From Lepidodermella squamata (Eukaryota > Gastrotricha), in NCBI GenBank assembly GCA_047495785.1, contig JBLDXI010000003.1, positions 2,852,001-2,916,000 of the forward strand: DNA of 64,000 nucleotides. The letters are read 5' to 3'. Shown here in pieces: positions 45,161 to 54,742 of the stretch. Position 1 is the stretch's first letter. Each line of letters begins with the position of its first letter. Position numbers and translations under genes: made by a program. The notes under the pieces were generated by a model, which was not told the DNA's origin, searched no databases, and worked only from the letters and a program-made list of their open reading frames with translations.

Positions 45161-45595
45161 ATTGTTTTAAATGAAAAAACTAGACAAAAGAGCCAGAGAA
45201 ATTACAAAAAATAATGGGGGAAATAAGTGGGCTGAAAATTAATGAAGATGTAGGCAAAAACGTGATTAAGAGATAATAAAATGGCTGAGACTAGAAAAAA
45301 TTTAGAGAATTAGGCGAAAGTGACAGATTGCGACAGTTCGGAACAGAGGAGGTAATTACGTACAAATAATTGGCAACGAGACAGACAGCTTAAAAATTAA
45401 ATAAAAATTAAAAATAATATTAATAAATGATAATGAAAAATTTTATTCACTAAAGCGAGTAAAATTTTTAGGAAAGATGAGCAATGCTTGGTCGCTATTT
45501 GGACTTTATATCACTGTACTAATTGGATCCATGCTTGATGCATGGTGCGTCGAGTGGACTCATTAGAAAGTTATTGCGTTTTGTAATTATTTATA

Positions 45596-46223
45596 ATGAG
45601 AATTCCAATTAAATTACTAGAAGTTGAGAAATTCTGGCTGTTCAGCAACGGAGGGAACATTGGCAATCATACCCATTTGAAGAAAGAAGATATTTTTCAT
45701 TTTACACTAACAAATTTGGTTATGAAATTGCGTCGTCGGCCAACAAAGCGCCCGCACCGTTATGTGCCTGTGAACTTTCGTCAAGCGAAGCAGGCAAGGC
45801 GATTGGTGAGGAACGGTCCGGCCTACGGTCCGCTCCGCGCCCTTGGATCTTATGTATTCCGCGACCTGAAGCGGCGAAGAAGGTCGACGGCAGTGGTCAC
45901 CTGCCGGGAACGTGCCCCAATTAGCCGTGTTCGTTTCGAAGCGCTTCAGGATCGGTGAGTAATAAATTATTATAATTGGAAATGATAAGGTTAACCCTTA
46001 AATTTCATTCAGATTCAACCAGATAAGATCACGGCGCCGATTTCAAATAAGCACAATTGAGCTTCAGCACTTAATTGGGCTGAATGAAAATGACGAGAGG
46101 CTACATTCCACATTAGTGGGACCAACGGCAACCCTTTGGTTCAAGCGACTGGAGGACGATATATCTCCTGACTGGGGAGAACTTGTGTTAACTTTTCGCT
46201 TGCAAAGAATGCAAATAAATTGA
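45596..46223 (+). CDS. Retrotransposon Gag-like protein, two exons
   Basis: Exons 45596-45954 and 46013-46223, GT-AG, in frame, 189 residues. The C-terminal 40 residues (LHSTLVGPTATLWFKRLEDD then WGELVLTFRLQR) fit the core pattern of the Ty3/Gypsy Gag capsid, L...L.G.A..WF..L......W..L...F. The first exon is very Arg-rich (KLRRRPTKRPHR, RDLKRRRRST). The ATG at 45722 (MKLRRR) may be the real start, since residues before it are unlike the rest. No protease, reverse transcriptase or LTR was found around it, so this is a solitary Gag fragment, either a relic or a domesticated gene. It is the only plus-strand gene in this stretch. Confidence 0.5.
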
Positions 46224-46988
46224 GAGCTGAAATTAATTGTTAACCAACTATTTTCAGCGGTGTCTAGCAGTTGGATAATAATTTTTTAGAAATCAAATAA
46301 AAATGTAATGTTCGATACCCATATGGTCTGAAGATTAGATGCAATTTAGGTTCATCCGATTCAGCAGTTTCCGCCGTGAACGAATATTATTTTCCGCATT
46401 CTCGATAACAAATACCGTAACGGGTCCCAACTTTGGACAAAACACCTTTTTTAATTAAAAAAATTAGGGTTTCGTCTAAAAAATGGAAATAAAATAGCCT
46501 AACGTTCTTTCTGAGTGATCTAGTTTCGGCGATTATTCGCAAATCGATAGTATATGAAAGTATTGGCAAATTTGGTACCGCTGGAAAGTCCATTAATCAA
46601 GCTATTTTTCACCGAAATTTTTATATTATCAGTTATGCAGCACGAATTGATATTCGGGGCTAACGCTTATAAAGTGTCCAAATTTGGGGTGTCCAAATTT
46701 AGGGCGAGTTACGTTACCTGTTTTAGGTTCATCATATGTTGGCGGGGGGTAACATTATTTCTCGAATTCCAAAGGCTAGTGATACACATGTACCCAACTT
46801 GCCATGGTTTTTAATCATAGAAAAAAACCCACAAATAGAATTTTTTATTACGTTCTCTGCTCGGAGTTGCGGCTTTTACTAGTAATTATTGTTAAATTAT
46901 TACCCGTGATTTAGAGCGACCTTCATTTATTGAGGTTTGATTATTTCAATCTGAGAGATTATTAATTAATAATCCATGATTCATAACA

Positions 46989-48103
46989 TTAGGCGTCTTT
47001 CTTTTCATTCTCGATCAACTTCTTCCCTCTGAGCCTCTCCGCTTTGCGCTTTTGAGCTTTCGCGAACAGCGACATGCGTTGCAAGTCTTTTGCGGAGGCA
47101 TTTTGGTCGTAGTCAAAACAGATTCCGCAAGCCGCACAATTTCCGTCTGGTTTGAGAGTGCGCTGGCATTGATAGCATATAGTTGAGTAGTCTGGGGGCT
47201 CATCGTATTCCGGTGGGTCCTCGGGCGATGGTGGAAAGTGGTGGACGAAAATGCCCGGAGCAAATTCAAACGACTCCTTAACAATGAATAGAAGTAATTG
47301 GAAAGGAAAGAAATTAAGAAATTTACGGCCACAGAATAATCAGACATAGCAGTTGGGCTCAGAGTGGGGCTGGTATCACCAGGTTGTGGCGGATGTGGAG
47401 GCGATAAGACTCCACCGCGTCCCCGGCCACGCCCTGGGCCACGATTGGCAACGTCCAATGGCTGAGGAGTTGCAGGTTCGGGCGGGGTTGTAACCGAACG
47501 AGGTCCACCACGTCCACGACCGCGGGTGGAACTGTCCATCGGCTCATCTGCATGAGCCGATGGCTTGGCAGAGGCAGAATCGCCAGGGCAAAGCGGGGGC
47601 GAAGGCATCGCTAAAAGAACTTGACCACGGCCTCGACCACGTCCACGCCCACGGTTCATTTCAGCTGACTGAGGCGAAGCCTTGGTGGAGCTGGAAGTGC
47701 CGCGTCCGCGACCTCGACCCTGAGTGGAAGTCGGTTTATCGGGCTGAGAGAAAGCCGCCGCTGACTTAGGAGTGCCACGCCCCCGACCCCGATTGGAACT
47801 GGGTTTATCAGGCTGAGAGAAAGCCGCTGCTGGCTTGGGTGTACCGCGCCCTCGACCACGAGTCGTAGTAGGCTGAGGCGGCGGCCTAGCCGAACCATCT
47901 CGATCGCGTTGTTGACCCCGAGTCGTAACTCTGAGTGACTTATCATCAGAAGAAATCACAGACATTGATCGTCCACGACGATCGCTGCCACGACCACCAC
48001 TACTAAAACAACCACCAGGAGCGCCATGTGGAACCTGAGCCAATGGAGATGAAGAAATGGGGGTCAAACTATCACTCGAAGGTATCAACACAGGTGATGA
48101 TGA
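46989..48103 (-). CDS. RG-repeat protein with C-terminal zinc ribbon, 5' end unresolved
   Basis: Exons 47327-48103 and 46989-47276, joined at a phase-0 GT-AG intron. The frame is open to a good acceptor (TTTCAG) at 48104, and no in-frame ATG precedes the Ser-rich opening, so at least one 5' exon is missing; a shorter product could start at an internal Met (MSVISSDD). The first exon carries eight RGRG or longer clusters spaced by Pro/Ser/Ala segments such as GTPKSAAAFSQPDKP, a tandemly repeated unit. RG clusters commonly bind RNA or G-rich DNA and are arginine-methylated. The second exon encodes a zinc ribbon-like CYQCQ...CAACGICFD followed by a Lys/Arg-rich tail. Predicted nuclear nucleic-acid-binding protein; no family assigned. 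Confidence 0.65.
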
Positions 48104-48215
48104 CTGAAACTGGACATTAACGAAATGAATTATTTCCTCATATTTCAGTTTGAAACATTTAAAAAAAACCGCTCTGCGGTTACACGATAATAAGTAAAAT
48201 TCATAAAATTAGCAA

Positions 48216-48612
48216 TACAATTTGTGCCATAAGTAACGCAAGGAGAGAAAATACACGAAAAAGGGTTAAGAAACTCTAAAATGAGAGACAATGTCACATC
48301 ATCTCATGACCCTGATTTTTTTTAAATTTCACAAATATTGGAAAATAATTCCAAAAATACGATATTAGTAATCAAATATGCCACTTGTTAATGGGATAAA
48401 AAAGTCCCAAGAGATTTGGTCTAACCGGGTAAAATACCAAAAATTACCGAGCCAATTTTCCGAGTTTTCGCCAGTAAATTTGTATATTCTCCGATTAAAT
48501 CGCGGGTTAAGGATGTGCGATTCTCCGGGTAGTATGTAGTTTCAATCTCGAAAATTGATCAAATTTATTGCAAAAAGGTACAAATTTAAAAAATTGTGGC
48601 GCAACCTAAGCG
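48216..48612. mobile_element. Mariner-like MITE, copy 2
   Basis: Shares GTAACGCAAG, GAGAAAATACACG, ACCGGGTAAAATACC and AAAATTACCGA with the copy at 43587, same orientation, and ends near GGCGCAACC. Its termini are decayed and the boundaries approximate. It lies between the RG-repeat gene and the kleisin-like gene, or in an intron leading to the missing 5' exon of the former. Confidence 0.65.
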
Positions 48613-48972
48613 ACAAGCTGTAATTCGACTGAAATAATTTGATCAATTTGATATTAAATTTATTTAGAATCAATCCGCTTAAAGTCGAATTTTTATTTCA
48701 ATTGGTAGATGATTTTCGAGTTTTCATACATCAGTGACACTTTGCGGGTTTCTAAACTTGAGGAGGATAGGAATTTCCATTACTTTGAAACTTCAAATGA
48801 AATAACATTGAGGAAAACTAGGTAACTGGTTATTTAAACTTTCTGAAAAATTGGAAAAAATACGGGCGTTGCCTACAGCTCGAAAATATTAAATTTTCGC
48901 TTTTCCCTATATTGTTTTTTTTTTAATAAATTATCAAATAATGGTCAGCGACGTTCAGTCTGAGGCATCGTA

Positions 48973-50697
48973 TTACCTATTACAAAACACGACGTAATCT
49001 TCCAAATTGAATACCTCAGAGCTGCAGTTGTTTGGACCGGATTCCGCAACTGTCCGCAACAAACGAAAATCGATTGCGCCGGGTGTTTTCTGCACCAGCT
49101 GTATATCGCCTCTTGCCGCGAGTCCCAGCAAATGGCTGAAAAGAAGGGCTGCTGATGAGAGACTTCTTGACACCAGGTCGTCGAAAGACTCGCTGGTCTC
49201 GCACAGCAAGAAAACGTCGGACTGGCTCAATTTGGCGGGTTGGGACTCACGCGAATCGGCCGGTGGTCCATCGGAGGTTCCGGGCTCTTGGAGCGGGCTC
49301 ATGGGCTGAGGTAATAAAGAGTCCTGGCGAGCCTCTGAAACAGCTGGTACTGGAATTTGAGGGGAAAGCGGAGAACAGGGCGGGTTTATGGAGGGTTCTG
49401 CGATGGCTGGTTCCAAACTTGGAGATGATATTGGAGAACGGGACGGCTGCATGGATGATTCGACGATGGCGGGTTCCAGAGTTGGAGATGAGAACCAACA
49501 TTTCTCCCCTAATTGATCGCTCAGGAGATCATAACGAGCCACCCTCTCTGCCATGGGGAGGACATTGAAACTGTGACCCTCAGCTAAAGGGGGACAAGGA
49601 CACTTTTCTCCTGGGGGAAATCTAATGCTGTGAATCAACAAATCCCGGTCAATCATCGGTAACCGGAAGAATTTGTCCCAATACCCGGGTCCATGGTTGA
49701 CCACCTTCCAGCCTGGAAAAAGGCTGTCCTTCAAGTTACGACTGATGTCAATACTACATCCTGCCATGAGCCGATCGAGATTGCAGACAGCTGCTGCGTT
49801 CATCAGCTGCCGAGATTGAGGTGCTAGCGTCATGGGCGCAGTGTTGCAATTCTCGAGGAAACTGGGATCATCGTCGATTTCCGTCTCTACGTCAATTGCA
49901 ACTTGGCCTGGCTGTCTTTTCGTTTTCGGCTCACCTTGAGCATTCTCGGCATTTTCAACCAGGATTTCGGGAACAAAATCCATCGCCAGTTCATCGATTT
50001 CCATATCGGGAACATAATCCATCGCCAGTTCATCGATTTCCATATCGGGAGAAGAATCCGCAACGCTCAACTGAATGTCCTCGTAGTCAACGGCCGAACA
50101 GGAAACTGGGGCTGGAATCGCCAGATCATCCAATTCCATGATGCTAGAGGCTGAATGCAAAACTTGGGCTTGCATTTCTAGGTCACCTAGATTCATTGTA
50201 TACGACGAAGTGTCCTCAGGTTGAATATTTGCATTCAAATCAATTGGCAAAGAATCGCGCGGTTCAATGGCCAGATATGAATCAGCCTCCCTATCAACTT
50301 CAGCTGTTGCGGGAGCATAATATTCCTCGAAAAGTCCTGCTAAAAATAGGTCGTCGTCGACGCGAGAGATACAACGTGGCTTTTGAGAGGCTGGAATTTC
50401 CGGCAAATCGATAGATGGAATGTCACGAAAATCGGTAGATAGGGGCTTTATCCAACTCTCGGGGTCGTCAACAGTATCAACGAAGAGTTTCCAGGCATCA
50501 GTGAACAGAAATTCCACCTTATTTTGGTAAACCCTCGATAGCATCAATAAATGCCGGCTCTTCGAACAATAATCTCTACGGCTCTCCAACACTTGTCTAG
50601 CCAAAGGAGGTATTTGCACATTCAAAACAAAGGGCCGATGTAACATGTTGCTTAGAAACTCGCGGTCAAGGCAGATCAAACGGTCCAATCTCGTCAT
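48973..50697 (-). CDS. Divergent kleisin (Rad21/Rec8-like cohesin subunit), probable
   Basis: 574 residues from the ATG at 50697. An in-frame acceptor (TTTCTTAG) lies just before it, so a short upstream exon carrying the true N terminus is likely. Residues about 35-85 (PPLARQVLESRR ... KSRHLLMLSRVYQNKVEFLF) follow the Rad21/Rec8 N-terminal pattern, where the LLxGxxRIYxxKxxYLxxD helix binds SMC3; IDLPEIP follows at a similar distance. The middle is acidic, with a tandem MEIDELAMD repeat, and Pro/Ser-rich. Residues about 505-555 (VSRSLSSAALLFSHLLGLAA then IQLVQ) fit the kleisin C-terminal winged helix that binds SMC1. This arrangement, conserved ends and variable middle, is typical of kleisins. 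The ends are divergent, so a fast-evolving or meiotic form is possible. Confidence 0.5.
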   Translation of the reverse strand: MTRLDRLICLDREFLSNMLHRPFVLNVQIPPLARQVLESRRDYCSKSRHLLMLSRVYQNKVEFLFTDAWKLFVDTVDDPESWIKPLSTDFRDIPSIDLPEIPASQKPRCISRVDDDLFLAGLFEEYYAPATAEVDREADSYLAIEPRDSLPIDLNANIQPEDTSSYTMNLGDLEMQAQVLHSASSIMELDDLAIPAPVSCSAVDYEDIQLSVADSSPDMEIDELAMDYVPDMEIDELAMDFVPEILVENAENAQGEPKTKRQPGQVAIDVETEIDDDPSFLENCNTAPMTLAPQSRQLMNAAAVCNLDRLMAGCSIDISRNLKDSLFPGWKVVNHGPGYWDKFFRLPMIDRDLLIHSIRFPPGEKCPCPPLAEGHSFNVLPMAERVARYDLLSDQLGEKCWFSSPTLEPAIVESSMQPSRSPISSPSLEPAIAEPSINPPCSPLSPQIPVPAVSEARQDSLLPQPMSPLQEPGTSDGPPADSRESQPAKLSQSDVFLLCETSESFDDLVSRSLSSAALLFSHLLGLAARGDIQLVQKTPGAIDFRLLRTVAESGPNNCSSEVFNLEDYVVFCNR

Positions 50698-51346
50698 TGC
50701 GATTCTAAGAAATGAAAATATTGATATTTCAAAATTGATTTCGCTAACAGCTGAGTCTGACATCAGTTCCGATTTTTTTACTAAAAATCTATCATAATTC
50801 ACCAGCATTTTTCTCAATTTTTTTAATTTTCTTAAAATCATAAAATAAAATCGTAAAATATTGATCGAAATTATCAAGCATGCTGCTTTCTAGCGCACAA
50901 GAAAAATGGCCAAGAAATTATTCCATACCTTCTTTATTAATTGCTCAATATTTTAATTTTACAGAAATTAATTCATCTAAACATACATGCGAGTCTTGTA
51001 TTTAGCAATAGTATCACCTCACTTTACAATTAATAATGGTAATTGTAGTGACAGGAAAAGTCATCTGTTGCTGGGGCACCATTTCCCACAGCCGGCAAAT
51101 TTCTTGTATCAAAATTTCGAAAATTAAATTTGCCCACAAATTTCGCGATGAATTATCATGTGCACAACGAGCGATTTAACCAAACTATGTGAAACCGCAG
51201 ACTTGGGATAATTAAATTTCATAAATTTTTTAAACGCCAAAGTTAAGTTACGTCCCTCTAAACTCTAATCCAATCATGTTAAAATGTCTTTCGATAAATC
51301 AGTTATATCCAGAAATTGTTTCGCTTGATCATTAATTAGAGAAAAT

Positions 51347-52423
51347 CTATTTTTCGTACATGTTGGAAGCCATTCTACGCATCTCAGCAAAGCAAAACTG
51401 CCTCAGGGTGCCTCGACTGAACTTGAGAGCAACTATTCTCGCCAGTGCCAGAACGATTGACCAATTTTCCACCATCATTCTTGGATCGTCACTGTAACAA
51501 GAATAATAATAGAACTGGCATAATATATATGAATTAAATTTTACTGAAGTTCGCGCGAAACCGTCGCCAGCGTCCGAAACCCCAAATCCGATACCGCTTT
51601 GGTACCACTTAGAGTCGACCTGGCCGAAAACGGTTCCGAAACCGAAACAGATCGTTTGTCGACCCTTACGATCAAGTTCGCCGCGTCAAATTCAGCCTCC
51701 GAAATAAGGCAGCTATCGCTTTTGTTATTCCCAGGAGGCAGACGGAGGACGAGTAACTTTTTCAGTTGCCTGGCAATTATTTTCAACCGCTCTTCTTCCT
51801 CCACGTTTTCATACAAGTATGTAGCCACAGAGCAAAAAATGGCAGGATTTTTCGCCATATACTGGTTATCGAATCTGAAATTTGAAGAAACGTTGCAATA
51901 TAGAGGACAATTTCCAAATTAAGTTTCAATTCTAAATCTCGCAATTTAACCAAATAACAGACAACAATTCTTACTGCGGTAGATGGCTTTCATTGTTGCG
52001 ATTTTTTTTATTTTTAAATAAAATTTTAGAATAATTTTAAAATAATTCTATAAAATTTTTGAAAAGTTTTTCAACATTTTTCAGATTTGTTTCGATTTTT
52101 TAATTTTTTCAAATTTTTAAGAATTTTTCTTGCAAATCTAGGACGTATCTCTAAAAAATCTGCTACATCGCAATAAATTTACCTATTGCCTGTTTTCTGA
52201 GCGGCGGCTATCATCATCTCCCCAAGAAACCGAGTTGGACTTGACCTGTTGGCGCGTAAGGAAGCTTTCAACTCTTCAGGGCTCAGTCCAGACTGGCGAA
52301 TTTCTGGCAGAAAAGACAAAATTAGTCATGAAATTTCAAATTATTGCATCGTATCACACTTTCAAGAGCCTTGTTCGACGCATTTTCGGGAACGAACTCG
52401 TAGGGATCAGCCATATCAGCCAT
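51347..52423 (-). CDS. Unrecognised 219-residue protein, 4 exons
   Basis: Exons 52360-52423, 52183-52303, 51545-51874, 51347-51491; every junction is GT-AG and the frame closes exactly, which is good evidence of a real gene. The product starts MADMADPYEFVPEN, has a helix-rich acidic/basic front (LSPEELKASLRANRS, YLYENVEEEERLKIIARQ), a middle with Ser/Val-rich strands, and an amphipathic end (NWSIVLALARIVALKF) finishing in MYEK. No signal peptide, Cys pattern or known motif was identified. It sits between the kleisin-like gene and a small zinc-ribbon gene on the same strand. Probably intracellular; function not assigned. Confidence 0.65.
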
Positions 52424-52635
52424 GCAGCGTTCGGGTTAAATTGAAAAGTACCAGCAAATAAAATACTATATCGTGGTACAAAATGTTTGGAAAAATTATG
52501 ATTAATTGAAGGTAAATTCTTGTTCCAGATTACTAATTTCACCGTTTTCGCAATGACAAATAGTAATACAGCTGAAGAGAAGTATATGACAGAATGATAT
52601 GACAGAAGTCATACGCATTTTCAAAATATTTCGTT

Positions 52636-53284
52636 TCAATTCAGAGCCAACCTCCAGCCCGTCAGATGCTCAATGAAGTGCTCATCGCACATTGGCGGCT
52701 TGCCTTCACATTGGCCACAATAGAAACGAGTTTGTTTTCCCTTGAATCTTGCATCCTTATTGCTCAAATTTTTAATTATTACCCCTTCATCGACGCACCG
52801 CCTGCAGACCTTTCGCACAAGTTTAGGTCTTTTCGGGTCTTCAGGTACCCACAGATCACCGTTTGCTATTAAGAACCGCTGATGAAGGGCGCAAGAGCTG
52901 CCACAGCTCGGATCTTTTAACAATAAAAATAAATTTTCTTGAATATATCAAAAAATCCTAATATTGGGATTATCCCGTACTCTTAGGCGAGACATGGGAA
53001 TTAGAAGTTGGTACATCAACACGTTGCGTGGGACTTCGCCGTTTCGTTGTAGCGCTATCGCCAACAGGTTTGGTATCCCTAATTTTAGTTTCCTTTTCTA
53101 CTTCTTTCACAACCTTCCTAACAATAGGGCGCGTGGTCTGAAAAATAAAACCACTTATTTATACGAAGTTCAGCATCTCCATTGGGCTTACATTTAGGAA
53201 TCCACTTGCCCAGCGCGCTGATTCTTGCCAAGACGGGGGATCAATTTTCGTAAAATGTGGTTCCAAGAAGGCATAGTTACTCAT
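52636..53284 (-). CDS. Small zinc-ribbon protein resembling the C-terminal tail of piggyBac transposases
   Basis: Exons 53192-53284, 52981-53137, 52636-52913; frame kept, 175 residues, ATG at 53284 (MSNYAFLEPHF). The middle exon is Lys/Arg-rich (VRKVVKEVEKETKIR). The last exon reads PKRPKLVRKVCRRCVDEG, then TRFYCGQCEGKPPMCDEHF, matching the piggyBac-type Cys/His tail pattern R.CR.C...G....TR..C..C...P.C...CF..H. No DDD catalytic core is present in or near it. It is either a domesticated zinc-binding module or a fragment of a decayed transposase. An inverted-repeat element starts 85 bp upstream of its ATG. Confidence 0.55.
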
Positions 53285-53368
53285 CACACCAAATATTACA
53301 ATAATTATTTTTCTAATTTTCGATTTATCATGAATTATATTAACAATTCCATAATCGGAAATTAGGGT

Positions 53369-53850
53369 CATACGGGCGCCGTCGTTCACAAAGTAAAAAA
53401 ACTGAGAAATTTTCAACACAATGGTTGCCCCCTTGAAAATTGCGATTTTGCATTAAATAACACAACCCAGTAGGTAATCGATGACGCTCTGCACGCTGGT
53501 TGCCGTTTTATCTCTCAATTATCTAACCGTAAACGGCAATTAGCAAAAAATGAAAATTTTCCAATCGAAGTGATTTTCAACTCATTTCTAGGGTTAAAAA
53601 ATCGTTGATTCCGAAAATCACATTTTCAACTCAAAATTCGGCGATTAAAATTTTTTCAAGTCATTTAGGTCCAGTTTTCGACCAGTTAGACTTGAAATAA
53701 AAATCTGGAAAATTCACCAAAATGTGCGGCTCAAAATGTGACTATATAGACCTGTTTTCAGCGTTCTAGAATGATTTTTAAGGGGGGTGACCATTGTCTC
53801 ACATGACAAAAATTTTGTAAAAATAATTTGTTAACGACGGCGCCCGTATG
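53369..53850. mobile_element. Non-autonomous DNA transposon, terminal inverted repeats CATACGGGCGCCGTCGTT
   Basis: The left end CATACGGGCGCCGTCGTT(C)ACAAA and the right end, read in reverse, CATACGGGCGCCGTCGTT(A)ACAAA match over about 24 bases with one difference. The 482-bp element is AT-rich inside, with repeated TTTTCAACTCA words, and has no coding capacity. Target duplication not clear; superfamily not assigned. Near-identical ends suggest recent activity. Confidence 0.8.
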
Positions 53851-53919
53851 GTTGAGAATCACTAATTTCATTTATAAAGATTTACCGTGATTTTTATTAC
53901 TAACTTTCTTCTTCGTATG

Positions 53920-54285
53920 CCCAAAACTGAGACCACGACATTTCAGATCCGACAATTGAGAACGGACAACCGAGACAATAATCGCGAAGATAAATGTCTG
54001 ACTCGAACTTGACACGACATCAACGTGGGCAAGGCCAGCGATTCTAAGCCTAAGTCCTAGTTTTACCATCTATTTTAAATTTCCCTATATTTTTGTCTCG
54101 GTTGTCGTACGAAAAATAAAATCATAAATTTAATTGGTTAATTAATTAATCTCTGTTGTCGGTGTCTCGGATATCGGCAATAAAAATATTTATTTTGATT
54201 TTGGTCTCAGTTGTCGTTTTCTGGGATGTCCGATCTCAGTTATCGAGTGTTCTACGACAACTGAGAACCGAAAGTGGGCAATTTT
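53920..54285. repeat. Cluster of degenerate CAACTGAGAxC words
   Basis: The word GTCTC(A/G)GTTGTCG and its complement CGACAACTGAGAC recur at least six times in both orientations across this stretch (for example near 53930, 54093, 54206, 54263). It may be the remnant of a nested inverted-repeat element. Boundaries are approximate. Confidence 0.45.
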
Positions 54286-54379
54286 TCCTAACCAAAATAA
54301 ATAACAAAAAATGTCGATAATAAACTGTTAAAATCCGATTTCCCATTTCTACACTACAGTGTAATTTCAATCATAAGTA

Positions 54380-54742
54380 CACTATAAAAAAAGTTCGCTA
54401 TTTAGCACTTGGCATTTAGCACGGCCGGTTATTTAGAATCAAAATTACAACAATTTCGAATGCTAAATACCAGAAAACTATTTAGAATAATTGGGGATTA
54501 ATTTAGATAGGGAAAAACATAGGGGAAAATGGAGTTTAGGGTGTCCAAAAATAGATGACCAAGCAAACCCGCCTTTTCATACTATTTTCCTAAAATTTGA
54601 AATTTATCGCATAGAATTTCCTTTTTCGGCAATTAGAAGCTTCAGCTGAAATTTTTAGGCTGAATAGGAGGCTCCCAGGGTCCTAAATGCCCGAGTAGAA
54701 GTCGGTTATTTAGCGGCTAAATTGCGAATTTTTTTTATAGTG
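54380..54742. mobile_element. MITE with CACTATAAAAAAA terminal inverted repeats
   Basis: Left arm CACTATAAAAAAAGTTCGCT then ATTTAGC; right arm, reversed, CACTATAAAAAAAATTCGCA then ATTTAGC. About 27 bases match with two differences, and the shared word (C)GGTTATTTAG continues inside. 363 bp, non-coding. The ends resemble Tc1/mariner-type termini, but the flanking TA is not duplicated cleanly. Confidence 0.75.

Noticed and set aside
48973-50877. Extending the kleisin-like frame to 50877
   Set aside because: The added residues are Leu/Ile/Lys-rich AT translation ending at a good acceptor (TTTCTTAG), so they are probably intron.
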